Source: Aphrocallistes beatrix (lineage: Eukaryota; Porifera; Hexactinellida; Sceptrulophora; Aphrocallistidae). From it: a stretch of 64,000 bases of DNA. Shown here in pieces: positions 29,655-40,750 of this stretch; position 1 is the stretch's first letter; the number at the start of each line of letters is the position of its first letter. The stretch lies in NCBI GenBank assembly GCA_963281255.1, contig OY725489.1:6014523-6078522 (forward strand), in the 5' to 3' direction. The notes below the pieces were generated by a model, which was given only the letters and a program-made list of their open reading frames with translations, was not told the DNA's origin and made no database searches. A program made the translations under genes and the position numbers.

Positions 29655-31035
29655 CAGTCAGTGTTCACAATTATTTAGAAAAAGTAGAGGGGTATAATTT
29701 TTAATCCTCAAGGTTTACAATGTTTCTAATAAGCTTAGAACGATGATACAAAGCTAAAATTTAGTAATTAATCTTCATACCATCGTTCTCTAGAAGTAAT
29801 TGACATCTGTTAGGCATTGACTCCCAGTAACTGGCCAAAAATTCTGGAGTTATCGAATCCCATAGCGAGTTCAGTTTACTTTTCAGCTCCTTAATCGTCT
29901 TTGGTCGCTTATGTGGCAACCTGTTCAGCCTTCCTTTCATCCAACCGAAAAGATTTTCGATTGGATTCATATCTGGGGATTGACTGGGCCAATCCATAAG
30001 CTTCCCGGGCATGTTTTCTTCCATCCAACTCTTCACAACTTTTGAGGTGTGTTTGGGATCGTTGTCTTGCAGTAAGACCCAGTCTCCAGCATGCAAAGCA
30101 TCTGCTTGCGCTAATAATCCCCACTCTAAAATCTTGCTATAGAGATGTCCTGTTAAATTTTGATTGAAAACAATGAGTGGGAATGTTCCCATCGACGACC
30201 AAGCGGCCCAAACATGAATTTTGGCAGAGTGTTTTGGCATGGGAAGTGAACGATGTTTTCCTCTTTTAACCCAGAGCTTAACCTTGCCCCCGTGTAACCA
30301 AAAGGATGCTTCATCACAGAAGATAACGTTTCTCCAGTCTCTATGTTCATTGTTGCGAGCCCATTCGATTCGTTTCAGCCTGTTTTTCTCAGAGAGCATA
30401 AAGGTTTGGCGTGGGAATTCCTTTCGGTATTTCATCTTTTTCAGAGTTCGCCTAACTGTCATTTTGGAACATGCTACACCTGTACGTTGAGACACATTGT
30501 AATTCAGTTCATCCAATGTAATTGCACCAAAAGATCTCCTAACTTGTTGTCTGATAGATTTCATGATAGCAATTGATTTGATTGCCTTTCTTCCACCTCC
30601 TTTTTTATGTTTCAATGTCTGGCCAGTTTTGATTTTTCTTATAGTATTGTAAACAGTGGCAAGTGACACTCCCAAAATCGTGGAAATTTTCTTTGGGTTG
30701 TGTTTTACGACTTGGTGAAGGATACGAATCTGTTCTCTCGCTTGCTGTTGAGACATTCAGGCAGGTTTCAAATCTAATTAGTAAGTTGAACAAGGTAGAA
30801 AAGATAACTCAAAAAAATATGGGGAATTTGTAAAAATATTCAGAAAATTTTGACGGAGAACTGCTCAAAAAATTTTTTTCAAATCATTTATAATCGTAAC
30901 AAAACGATTTTATGAAAGAAATAATAATATACTTGAAGAATAATCCACAAAAGCCTAGTTTATAAGCTTTTTAAGAACAATTTAGGGTAGATTAAGAAAT
31001 CATAAAAAATTCTAAATAATTATGAACACTGACTG
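29655..31035 (-). mobile_element. complete Tc1-like transposon
   Basis: 1381 bp with 26-bp inverted repeats differing at one position: left CAGTCAGTGTTCACAATTAT, right (inverted) CAGTCAGTGTTCATAATTAT, both continuing TTAGAA. TA flanks each end (29653-29654 and 31036-31037). It carries one uninterrupted transposase gene, so it is structurally complete. It sits in a TA-rich tract beside two Helitron pieces. Confidence 0.93.
29761..30756 (-). CDS. Tc1-like transposase, 331 aa, apparently intact
   Basis: One open frame of 331 codons, the usual Tc1 length (330-345). It starts at an ATG giving MSQQQAREQIRILHQ. Domains: HTH 1 (about residues 20-37, ISTILGVSLATVYNTI), linker KHKKGGGRKAI (50-60), HTH 2 (about 80-110), then the DDE nuclease. 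Catalytic residues: Asp in IFCDEASFW (about 147), Asp in LLQDNDPKHTS (about 230), Glu in NPIENLFGW (about 266). There are 35 residues between the second Asp and the Glu, against 34 in the neighbour at 38.6 kb, so by this count it is DD35E. The protein would cut and paste the surrounding 1.38-kb element. No frameshift or stop is seen. Transcription is not shown. Confidence 0.93.
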   Translation of the reverse strand: MSQQQAREQIRILHQVVKHNPKKISTILGVSLATVYNTIRKIKTGQTLKHKKGGGRKAIKSIAIMKSIRQQVRRSFGAITLDELNYNVSQRTGVACSKMTVRRTLKKMKYRKEFPRQTFMLSEKNRLKRIEWARNNEHRDWRNVIFCDEASFWLHGGKVKLWVKRGKHRSLPMPKHSAKIHVWAAWSSMGTFPLIVFNQNLTGHLYSKILEWGLLAQADALHAGDWVLLQDNDPKHTSKVVKSWMEENMPGKLMDWPSQSPDMNPIENLFGWMKGRLNRLPHKRPKTIKELKSKLNSLWDSITPEFLASYWESMPNRCQLLLENDGMKINY

Positions 31036-31037
31036 TA

Positions 31038-31108
31038 TATACAGGGTGTATCAGTGTGTAATATATACAGGGTATATATATACTAGATATATATATATAT
31101 ATATATAA
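31038..31108. repeat. TA-rich microsatellite
   Basis: Short TA runs mixed with ACAGGGT units between the Tc1 right end and F1-i. Confidence 0.7.
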
Positions 31109-31245
31109 GATATCGATTATAACAGTAGGACAGACGTATTTAGAGATGTTATCTCTTATAATTAATCAATGTGGCCTCACGCTCCAAAGTCCGCCTTCTT
31201 TTGACACTTTATGTCCGCCAACCACGCAGTGCAACCAAACGAAAG
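31109..31245 (+). mobile_element. Helitron family F1, 3' fragment (F1-i)
   Basis: Starts GATATCGATTATAACAGTAG and runs to a worn 3' hairpin (GTCCGCC...CACGCAGTGCAACC). Only the last 140 bp of F1 is left. Confidence 0.7.
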
Positions 31246-31401
31246 TTTACTAATATACCATTATAGTAGAATTTTAAACTTGAAATATTTCCGCAAGCAA
31301 TTACGTAATTTTAGCATGACTATTGCCATTCCTATTCGGTCTATTCTTTTCACTTCAATATAAGCGAATACTTTTTTAGTTTCTTTTGTCCATATTAGAA
31401 T

Positions 31402-32779
31402 ATGCCTAAACTGACTAAACGTGGGCGCCAAACCCATAAAAATGGCACTATAGGTGAGAGAGTAAGGAAAGTTCGAGACAAAGATACTCCTCAAGGGCGA
31501 CTCTTTCGCCAGCAACATGACCTCGAACGGAATATGCTTCGTTTGAGAGTCCTAACCCCCAAGTCCAAAGGGAGGCGTCTTCGAGAACAGCGAGATCGTC
31601 CGGCTTCCCGCTTAAACGGTGAGACGAAGGACGCTCGCGAAGTTCGTCTCCTAGACCTGCGGGATCGTCAGGCATTCCGCTTAGACAGTGAGACGGAGGA
31701 CGCTCGCGAAGTTCGTTTCCTAGCCAGAGGGATCGACAAGCCTGGAAGATAGCCTGTGAAACGGAAGAGCAAGCCAGCTCAAGTCTGAATTACCAGGCTA
31801 AGTTGTAGTATGCTAAGAGAGTTAAATCTCGCATTGTCCATAATTTTGCTAGGTCAATTATTGCTACCGAAGTTCCTGATGGTATTGTCGACGAGCATTC
31901 AAGTGGCAGTGTGACATACAGCTGCTCCGTGTGTCAGGAAAAATTCTGGGCAGGTGAGAAGCTCTCAGGTAGTACGAAACTTTTCCATCAGTATGCTGTG
32001 GATGTACCATACACCGAGATAGAACAGCAGCATCTGAACAACATCAGGACCAATCAGAAGAAGATTCGTGTGAATCTTTACTGTGAATTGGCTGATGCAG
32101 TAGCTGCGGGTGACGTAGACTTCAGAGCGTTGGGACGTAAGATAGTGCTTCCCTCCTCCCATACTGGCTCTCCTCGGCAGATGTTCGAGCTGTACCAGGA
32201 TGCAATGAGTATAGTCTGGAAATATGGTAAGCCAGACTATTTATTACATTTAATCCGCAATGGGAGGAGATCACATCCGCTCTCATATTAGATCAGAAAG
32301 TGTCTGATTTAGTGGTTAGAGTCTTTAGATTGAAGTTGAGAGAATTGATTTCGGATCTTATGAATAAACACATATTGGGCAAACCCCTTGCTCATGCTTA
32401 TACTATTGAATTCCAAAAGATAGGTCTTCCTCACGCGCACATTATGATTATACTATCGGATCCTGATAAGCCCAGGGAACCGTGTGAGTATGATAGAATT
32501 GTGTGCAGAGCTACCTGGCCCGATTCTCCAACCTCGACTGCACGCTATCGTTAAACGCTGTATGATGCACGATGCATGTGGTGTAGCCAATAAGAGCGCT
32601 CCCTGTTTAAAAGACGGGAAATGCTCTAAGAGAATCCCAAAGACATTTTCAGCAGTTAATACAACGTCTGAAGATGGCTACCCATTGTATCGTCGTGGAA
32701 ACGACGATCGTGCTGTTAATGTGGGTGGGCACGCTTGGATAATAGAAGGGTTGCACCCTACAATCAATTTTTATTGTTG
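31402..32779 (+). pseudogene. Helitron replication-initiator (Rep) fragment
   Basis: The N-terminal part (31402-31752) is basic and contains two copies of a 24-25-residue charged repeat (RLNGETKDAREVRLLDLRDR, RLDSETEDAREVRFLAR), a feature of many Helitron proteins. After a frame break, 31911-32291 gives CSVCQEKF and then the Helitron N-terminal domain (VAAGDVDFRALGRKIVLPSS, GSPRQMFELYQDAM, WKYGKPDYL). A frameshift follows, then LRELISDLMNKHILGKPLAH and the HUH motif GLPHAHIMIIL, the metal-binding pair of the rolling-circle nuclease. The last block has MHDACG, CSKRIPKTF and YPLYRRG. The catalytic Tyr region and the whole helicase are absent, because the frame ends at 32779, shortly before an F1 copy. 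It could not mobilise the F1/F2 elements by itself. Confidence 0.85.
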
Positions 32780-32838
32780 AAGTTAATGGTCATTTTAACG
32801 TAGAAATCTGTAGTACAGTTTGTGCAGTTTAATATCTA

Positions 32839-33325
32839 CAAGCGCGCTTCGCTTGCTTGTGCTGCGCGGCTGGCGGACACTTTGTGTCCGCCGGAGGCTC
32901 CCTTCGGTCGCCTGAGGTCACATTGGTTATTTATAAGGGAGATAACATCTCTAAATACGTCTGTCCTACTGTTATAATCTATATCGCACGAAAAAGCACC
33001 AAATTTATCAATTTTTAAAATTTTGATGAGTAATGATGACGTCATAACAAAGTAATGAGTCATCATTTTTTGATGATAGTTGCATCATATGTGAGGTATG
33101 TTAGTATACAGATTCTATTAAAATTTCAGCCTTCTATCTCCTATAATGGCTGAGTTATGCTCGAATAACTGTATTACTAATAAAAATGTGACAATGACGT
33201 CATAATTCCATGATGAGTCGACATTTTGCTCTGAGCTCAGAACTTACTGGAGCCATAGCCAAAAAACTCCCACATGCCAAAAATCAGCTTTCTGGGACTG
33301 GCAGTTTCTTCAATCAATTCGGTAC
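32839..33325 (-). mobile_element. Helitron family F1 copy (F1-j)
   Basis: The 3' end is at 32839 (CAAGCGCGCTTCGCTTGCTT on the plus strand, preceded by A) and the full body keeps both TGACGTCA sites. The right side reaches TTCTTCAATCAATTCGGTAC and a TA microsatellite (33328-33357). The TCCTTACT terminus beyond the TA run is missing. Confidence 0.82.
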
Positions 33326-33358
<33 letters not shown>

Positions 33359-33361
<3 letters not shown>

Positions 33362-33490
33362 CATGTCCCTATATCCAGAATCTGGAACCTTTTTTGTCAA
33401 AAATGTCCCCATATCTTCCCCAAATTCTAGGATGGGATCCATTTTTGTCAAAATGTCCCCATATCTTCCCCCAATTTCTAGGATGGGATG
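33359..33490. repeat. tandem duplication of about 55 bp
   Basis: Two units containing TTTTTGTCAAAAATGTCCCC and ATTCTAGGATGGGAT. Confidence 0.65.
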
Positions 33491-33599
33491 GGATTGTCTT
33501 CAAAAATCAAGATACCAAAAATTTGGGACTGTATGTGTTAGTCAATATGACTAACCCCAAGATGAGACAGCTTGGCGCCTAGGCTCATACTGTATAATT

Positions 33600-33666
33600 A
33601 GAAGCTAGATTAGATAACATCTCTAAATACTTGTACCTACGTCTGACTGACTGTTTTAATCGATAT
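33600..33666 (-). mobile_element. Helitron F1 fragment, target of the Gypsy element
   Basis: AACATCTCTAAATACTTGTA...TTTTAATCGATAT matches the internal F1 stretch near its hairpins. It stops exactly where the Gypsy LTR begins. Confidence 0.6.
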
Positions 33667-33896
33667 TGTTGTCCTTACGATCCGATTGGTTGCGCGAGTG
33701 TATAATTGCCGCAATGTAGTCGTGTGTATATTTGATGACGAGTAATTAGCTATGAACACAAGATAGTAATGTAATAATGCACTGTAATGCATAAATAACA
33801 AAAAGATTCTAGTGATTATACCAAACTAAAGACGTTCACTATATGTCACACCTGATAAGTACTAACTCCATGGTCCAGTTTAAACTGCACAACAAC
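33667..33896 (-). repeat. Gypsy 3' LTR (candidate)
   Basis: 230 bp bounded by TGTTGT and ACAACA, the expected inverted LTR ends. On the minus strand a polypurine tract (AAAAAAGGGAGA, about 33901-33912) lies directly before it. The second LTR was not found, so length and identity are provisional. Confidence 0.6.
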
Positions 33897-35103
33897 ATGT
33901 CTCCCTTTTTTCAAGATGCGATCTGTCCTTTCTAACGGTGCTTGTGGCGTGTTGTTTGCTACTCTACTGTACGACTTCACAGTGAAGTTCTGTGACTTCC
34001 GTGTCCGACCGTGTACCGTCGAGTCTTAGCTTCAGCCCTTGACCCTTTGTCTATCGTATCTTTCGATAGATCCTTTATAGGACTTCAATTTTCTAGAAGA
34101 CCACTTCTCAGGTATCATTCATCATCCAGCAAAGTTAATAAGTCACTACGCTCTAATACGTCTTTCTCCTAATTTCTTTCCATGTCTCCTCGTATATATA
34201 AGTGGGTCGAACGTTTCTTTGCCCCTATGCGGTAGCTGGTGAAGATTCAATTGAACTTTCTCGAATCGTTCTGTTGAAATGTATCCATTTATCCCTCTCT
34301 GGAAGACTGAGCCGTACGTCCTTACCCTCTTTCCTGATAATGGTATATAGTCCTCAAACTTTGGGTCCAATGATCCTGTAACCTCCTTATTCTGCAGTAC
34401 GGTATCTCCTGCCTTCAGTTCTAGGTCTATTTTCCCCTTATCATAACTGGTTTTAGCAGCTTATGTGCTCTTATTTCTACTCTTCCGAGCTTCTTCAGTT
34501 AATCCGATCAATATCTTCCATAGTCTCTGCGAATAATCCTATTGAGATCCTGCGGATTCTGTGGATTCCCTTGGCCCCCGAAATAAAGCAACGTCTATGG
34601 ACGTCCTTGGGCTACGTCCAAGATGAGCATATGAAGAGAGATCTTCGTCGAAGCATTCGTCATTCTATTCAAGAGAAAACTAACTTCCGGAAGTGTCTTG
34701 GGCCAAGACTTACTAGATTTCATTTTCCGTTCCATCAGGAGACATCTGATGGCCTGCATTATTGTCCTTATGTTACTCTCGGTAATTCCATATGTTTGTG
34801 GGTGGTACACGGTTGTCTTTTCTCTATACCTAATGTGTCATACATATTTCGCACCTCCCGCCCATCAAAGTTCTGTTCCTGATCGGTCAACAATATCTTG
34901 GGAACTCAGTGGCCATTGTAAATCAAATCCGATTGATTTCCTTTACAATTGTCCCGGAGGGCTAGATGCGAGGGGCGCCAGTTCTATGTAGTGTGAGAAC
35001 AGATCTACAAATAGCATGAAGTAACGGCACTCTCAGTCTCCCCAATGAAGCGTTGCTATATTAAGGCGATGGTGTCTTCTGGTATCTACTTCTCATCCTT
35101 GAA
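33897..35103 (-). pseudogene. Gypsy-type integrase, C-terminal part, decayed
   Basis: Minus strand, several frames. A block near 35000 (CRYFMLFVDLFSHYIELAPL) is the integrase core with an Asp in the usual place. 34810-34595 gives YHPQTYGITESNIRTIMQAI with the catalytic Glu position, then LPEVSFLLNRMTNAST. 34370-34146 gives the basic C-terminal region (LSGKRVRTYGSVFQRGING). Several frame breaks and stops are present. The N-terminal zinc-binding part lies 6.7 kb away at 41811-41997 because a Mutator-like element sits between. It belongs to the Ty3/Gypsy group. Confidence 0.78.
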
Positions 35104-35112
35104 AGTCTCTAA
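35104..35112. repeat. 9-bp target duplication, left (AGTCTCTAA)
   Basis: Identical to 41802-41810 and flanks the inverted repeats of the 6.7-kb element. Confidence 0.88.
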
Positions 35113-35568
35113 ACGAGCGTTATCTTGGCAGCGGATTCGCATGTCAGACAAAACCGTTTATAAATAAAAAATATGAGAGATATCAAGAAACTAATTATAC
35201 CAACGTGTAGGGGAGGGTTTGGAGATTCATATTTCGTGCTGAAAAAAATCAAAATATTATATGGTGACCATGGATGGGTACCTTTTGTCCATGTCACAGA
35301 CAACAGTTAATAACTTGAAAAATATCCATCTAAAATTATTTTCTTTAAATACAGTTAATGTCTACCCTTGGGAGACTCCATGTTTAAAACTTCAGATAAA
35401 AATATTCATTTTTGAGAATGTTGCGCATTTTTAAATATGTGGTATTGTTTTGAATACTGTTAAGCATCCCAATTTCAGCTAGTACGTATACTAAAATAAA
35501 TAAATATTACATCACAATGGCTTCTTCCTAGAAGTAATCATAGGCATTAGGCAGATCCTATTTGCTTG

Positions 35569-35577
35569 TATATAAGC
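35569..35577 (+). promoter_or_regulatory. candidate TATA box
   Basis: TATATAAGC lies about 200 bases before the ATG of the Mutator-like gene and about 130 bases before its predicted 5' intron, inside the element and after the left TIR. A transcription start near 35600 would fit. Confidence 0.35.
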
Positions 35578-35707
35578 TAGATTTCGTTTTAATTGTCATT
35601 TCAACTATCTTACATTATTTCAGCATTTATATTTTCATCTATTCCAATTTCATTCTACTTCTTTCATTAAATTCATTTTCTATCGATCACTATCGATCTT
35701 GCTTAAG

Positions 35708-35774
35708 GTAAGTTATTAAACTTAATATTTTATAATGTTATTCTCGTGAAGCTATAAACAATTGTTCTTTATAG
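35708..35774 (+). other. predicted 67-bp intron in the 5' leader
   Basis: The donor GTAAGT follows CTTAAG, and the acceptor TTCTTTATAG precedes GTATGCCTG, whose ATG (35777) is the chosen start. Both sites are close to consensus. Confidence 0.5.
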
Positions 35775-35776
35775 GT

Positions 35777-38011
35777 ATGCCTGTCAATTTTAGCGACGAC
35801 AAATTCCTAGAGGCCCTATTGTCCCTTGGATTTGACTATTTTCCAACCCTGAAATGTGTCCTACAAAAGTCAAACAGGAGCAAAGCCGATTCAATGTGGG
35901 GAAAATTAGCATCTATTATTTTCGGGGTTAATCGAGATAATAAGCGATCTTTTCTTAACGCCAGATGGAGACATAATAGTGGAAATATTCAAGAGATATT
36001 GAGTGAAAAAATGGTGTCCGCATTGAGTGAGTTGAGTAATTCTTTTGATAGGGCGGTAGGCCACGTTAGAGATAGTGTAGAATTAGCCAGTGATTTAGAA
36101 AAAAGTTTTTTATTATGCATTGACCGTTGGTCATCCAGATTGTTCTACTAGTCCTGTTCCTATTGCAGAAATGATTAGTTCTGCTCAGTAGTGCAGAAAT
36201 AACGTATTTTTTGCATAAATGGGCACTTGAAGCCAAAAAGATTGTAGGCAGTGAACTTAACATTGGTCAAATTGAAATCGACTATAGTTGGGCTCTTATT
36301 CATAGCGTTTGTAACGCTTTCCTCACATGTGATCTAGAAACATACTTAAATAAATGTTGGACTAAAATAGAGTTCGATCCAGAAGGAGAATTTATAAATT
36401 ATAATATAATTATGCATTTATGTTCAGCACATTTACTAAATGGCATAGGTTACCACGTTAACAAAAAAGTTCAAGTTAAATAAGAATGTGAGGAAACTAT
36501 TGCTATTCTCGGTTGGATATATTGTAAGGTGTACTGATATAAATAAGATAAAAAATGTTTTCCGTTCATTATGTGTAGTGTTTTCGAATGAAAATTTGGA
36601 CGACAATGTGGCAGATAATATTTTGAATCTAGAATCACATATTTCTAACGACAGTTCCACAATCGAGGATATAATAGTGGAGGATGATAGTGAGTACAAC
36701 CCGTTTGAGAATGAAGAGAATAGAACGTATCGGGAAAAGTCTCCATTTGGAAGACATTTTGCAAAAATTCTCGAAAAATGCAATGAAATTGTTGGTGGGG
36801 TTGATTCAAATATTGAATTAAATCCAAATTATAATCCAAAAGTAATTGAATATTTACTTTCATATCACATGGAGTGGAATAATTTTGGGACCACACAGTG
36901 GAAAGGTTGGTAAATCATGTACCCATTATAGTAACGCATTGATTGAGAATTGGATGCGAATCATCAAATTAGATATTTTCAATTCAAAGACTAATATAAG
37001 ACCAGGAGACTTTATAAAAACATTATATCCGAATATAGCGACTAGGTTATCGGCATTTAGATTTGCTTTTCACCCAAGAGCCAGAAAGGTGTTCACTCAG
37101 CATAAGCGACCTAGAAAATCTTCAGAAGAATATTGTAGTGAAGAATTGTCTAGAAAATCTAAAAAGCATTGTGGATATTTACAGCCAAATAATAAAGTTA
37201 GTTCTTTATGTAAGAAAATTGTTGCAGATGCTAAATGTAGTGACAAACCTACCACTATGCCGTCTAAAAAGAGACCCATATTATATAGTAAAAAACGGAA
37301 GAGATTATCTGATTTAAGAGAAGAATCTACACCTAAAATTGCAAGGTTAGCTCAATCTAGTATAATTAATGATAGCGAATTGGTAGAAATGGATGTAGTG
37401 CACTATGACTTGCCTGGATTTCGGCCTCCAGATTTAGCCTGGCAAATAGCTACGTGTAAAAATAATAATATTCCATTTTTTTCTTCCGTTAAATATTCGT
37501 TTAACCCTTCTATTAAAGAGGAAAATCTAAGAAATTTTGTTCCAAATGTAGTGGAACCTATTAATGCTGAAATTGTAATTTTTCTACCTTGTCATTTATA
37601 ATCACTGGCAGTAAATGTTATCATAAACAGCTTAGAGCATTAATCGTAGATAAAATGTTAACTGTATTAAAGATAGATTGTAATAAATTTGTAAGTTCTA
37701 AGTGTTTGTATCAACAAGGGAGTTATCGAAGTATTCAAGATTGGGTCGACAAGACTGGGATGAAAAAAGCTGGTACTTGGGCGACGGATCTGGAGATATT
37801 TGCTACGGCCTTATTATTAGAGGCAGATATTTGGGTGTTTTTGGGACAGGAAGGGACACGTTGGGTTGGGTTTTCAGGTAAAGGATATAATTTAAACAGG
37901 TTTTTGCAGGATCCAACTTCTTATGGAATCTATATTCGAAATTTGGGTTGCCACTATGAACCTATATTATCACTTCAACCAAAACCAGACATCTCTCTTT
38001 CGAATATCTAG
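35777..38011 (+). pseudogene. Mutator-like transposase plus OTU-type cysteine protease, broken
   Basis: Start at ATG 35777 after the predicted intron (MPVNFSDDKFLEALLSLGFD). Parts in order: an N-terminal region (35777-36149) with WGKLASIIFG and SFLNARWRHNSG. Then, after frame breaks, 36211-36483 with IEIDYSWALIHSVCNAFL and IMHLCSAHLLNGIGYHV, which I read as the second Asp and the following C-H region of a MULE nuclease. Next, 36488-36910 is an acidic linker and YNPKVIEYLLSYHM. Then 36846-37601 gives NALIENWMRIIKLDIF, a region common near the end of such transposases, and a basic tail. Finally 37574-38011 gives NCNFSTLSFIITGSKCYHKQ, GTWATDLEIFATALLLEADI and GCHYEPIL, which fit an OTU fold with Cys nucleophile and C-terminal His. 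A small deletion removes the DG normally before the NC. The segment expected between 36150 and 36211 is missing. Not functional as it stands. Confidence 0.62.
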
Positions 38012-38457
38012 CCTAGCACTATATATTGGGGTGGGATAGTGTATCTCGCTCTATTGCTAGCTGTCTCCAAAAAGGCACACTACATAAGATGAAATATTCC
38101 TAGATGGGCATATTTTTTACTTTTTTTATCTAATACAAGCACACTTCGAGCTCCGTAGTTCACTCCACTCCATTGTGGTTGATTGAAACTGTAATTAGGG
38201 AATGCGAAAATAGGATTTGAGAACTTTTATTTCCTAATATCATATGTAGAAGGAAATTGTACATATATATATTATACGTTTTCTGTTTCTGAGGGCCCCC
38301 CCTCTCTCCTTTTTCAAAATTAGTATTTTTTTAATTATATTACACAGGAACTCATAATCTTTCTCCCCTAAATCGAATCTGCATTATAGCTATATTTTGG
38401 TCAACTAACTTTGTAGAACCTGGACCCTTGGCACAATAATATGTCTATATATATTTA
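38012..38457. other. 3' region of the Mutator-like element
   Basis: No gene. A worn Helitron-end-like string (ATACAAGCACACTTCGAGCT) is at 38133-38152. The Tc1 target TA is at 38456-38457. Confidence 0.35.
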
Positions 38458-39796
38458 CAGTCTGTAACATAATTATTGAGAATCATTAAAATACTATAAA
38501 ACACACGTTCATGCGAATATCTTCTAGTCGTTTGAATATATTGTTAACAACATGCTAATAACTAATAATTAATCGGAAAATCGCCTGATTCTATCATTAA
38601 CTGACACCTTCGTGGCATGGAATTACAGTATGGCTTGAGAAATTCAGGGTTTATGTTCGACCATACGATCTCGAGTTTTTCTCTCAGTTCGGGAATTGTC
38701 CTGGGAGCTAGTTTTATGAGTTCTCGCTTAACCCATCCGAAAGCCATTCTCAATCGGGTTGAGGTTAGGGCTCTGCGAAGGCCATGGTAGATGGTTTGGG
38801 ATATTTTGGGACAAAAATTCCTTGACAACCTTCGAAGTGTGTTTTGGGTCATTATCCATGACTAGACGCCAATCATTTTGGTGAAAGACCTTAGCCTGGG
38901 TTAACAGATGCCCTTCTAGGATGGGAATAAACATTTGGCTGTTCATATTATCAGTAAAGATGGAGAGAGGAAACGTCCCCATTGAGCTACAACCCTGCCC
39001 AAACATTAATTTTGGGGGTATGTTTAGTCGTTGGAGCTGTTCTTTTTGTGTCGGATTTTGTCCACATTTTAATCCTTCCTCGAGACAACCAAATCGATAT
39101 TTCATCGGTATAAACAGTCTTATACCATGCTTTTTTGGGGTATTTATGCTTCTTTGCCCATTTAACTCTCGCAAGTCGATTTTTCCCGCTCACCATTGGT
39201 CTGTTAGTCGGATATTTTTTAGTATAGTCGAGGTCTTTCATCGCTCGCCAGAGTTTCATGAGAAGATTTCCCGGGGACAAGATTAGCCAAAGTACGCAAA
39301 GAGAGTTAAGGCTTTCGTCTGATCTGTTGGGAAATGCTTTTTCGGATAGATAATCTCAGTTTAGACGGTCTCCCAGCACCCTTGCGATGTTCTAAACCAA
39401 TGTTGTCTTGTTTTCTAGATTTCACCCTATATAACGTGGCAACGCTTACGCCCAACTTCCGTGATATCTCTTTTACACATAAACCGGAGTTGTTCAATAG
39501 TGTTTCTATTTGAGTTCTCTTTAGTTTTTGACTCATTTAGGCAGTAATTACTAGCTAAAACATTGACATGAAAAAGATAAAAGTTAAATGTAAAAATTTA
39601 AGAAAATGATGACGTCATCATTTAATTTGAGCTTGTATTTTTAGCAAAAAATGAAATTTTCTTTCAATATGGTCAAAATAGTTCAGAAAAATGGTCATAA
39701 AGATAATTTTGACAAAGAGAAATGATAGAAGAGAGATATTTAGTAAAATTGATTCAATAATAATTTAAAAATTCTCAATAATTATGTTACAGACTG
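38458..39796 (-). mobile_element. Tc1-like transposon, non-autonomous by mutation
   Basis: 1339 bp with identical 26-bp inverted repeats, CAGTCTGTAACATAATTATT then GAGAAT, and TA on each side (38456-38457 and 39797-39798). The repeats resemble, but are distinct from, those of the element at 29655-31035 (both have CAGTC and AATTATT). Confidence 0.93.
38562..39536 (-). pseudogene. Tc1-like transposase (DD34E), frameshifted
   Basis: Minus strand. 39536-39306 gives MSQKLKRTQIETLLNN and the HTH EISRKLGVSVATLYRV, then EHRKGAGRPSK. 39280-38987 gives the second HTH tail and VYTDEISIWLSRGR with the first Asp. 39174-38728 gives WRLVMDNDPKHTS with the second Asp and SPNLNPIENG with the Glu, 34 residues apart. 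38852-38562 gives the C-terminus (FLKPYCNSMPRRCQLMIESG). Three frame changes break it. The C-terminal SMPxRCQLxxE block is shared with the intact Tc1 at 29.8 kb, so the two are sister families. Confidence 0.9.
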
Positions 39797-39798
39797 TA

Positions 39799-40750
39799 GA
39801 TTATATTGGATATCCTATTTTTTTATTTAACTTATTTTATTTATTTCTTAGTATCATGTCTCTCAATTTTTGATGTACGTATCTTCATTATTTTTGATTC
39901 ATTTTATTGATTGTATATTTGTCTTGATGTTTTTACCTCTTCATAGTTAACATTAGAATATCTTTTTATTTAATTTCAAAGTATGCAAGAACAAAGGGCG
40001 GTGAGTGACTCAAAGGGATGACTCATTACTATGCACTTCCAGCTTGAAATATGATTGACCTGAATCTTATTCTTATAATATACTCATCGCTTAAAAAGAT
40101 CCAAGAGTCAAGACTAGTCATTTGGAAAAAGCCCATTACCAATGGAATTCTTATAAACAAGCTTAAATATTTATACGTGTTACTTAAACATGCATTGACT
40201 ATTATTGTAATTATAATTCAGTTAACAAATTAATTACCCTCAATACTTAATATTCTTCATCTTATCGCTTTATAGCAGTAGTGTAGCTTCAGGGATCATA
40301 CAAATGCTGATGAATATTTCGAAGTTAGACAACTAATGGGAAGGGCTTAAGAATTGATTCCTGTTTCCTGGTTTTAGCGGCGATTAATAGCTACGAGTGT
40401 TCGTATTTTGTTAGATTGAAGAAGCCCAGTGGGCCAAAGTTAGTAATCGAACCCCAAATAGACAAAAAGCGCGTTAAACTCCTAGAATAACATATTGACC
40501 CTGGTAATTTTTCCATTTTTCAACTTATAGAGATCAAGCATGTTTAGTATAAATAAAAACAGTTCAGTTTGTACAATCGTCGGAAGTTCATAATAAATGG
40601 TAGGGCGGGTATGACTGGCCTAGTTCCACCAACCCTATTGATATACTAGTGTATACAATTTAGGAAAGTATAATTATCAGAAAAGTGCTCGAAACAACGA
40701 AACTAAATTTGATTTGCTAGAACTATTACAGTAATGACACGAAGTGGTAT
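39799..40750. other. Mutator-like element interior, no gene
   Basis: AT-rich, no motif found. CACCAACCCTATTGATATA at about 40627-40645 resembles a string near 47960. Confidence 0.35.

Noticed and set aside
30221-30576. Plus-strand frames within the intact Tc1
   Set aside because: Antisense shadows of the 331-aa transposase.
35113-35418. A 64-codon conserved protein in the TIR, seen at both ends
   Set aside because: The matching peptides are the two copies of the inverted repeat.
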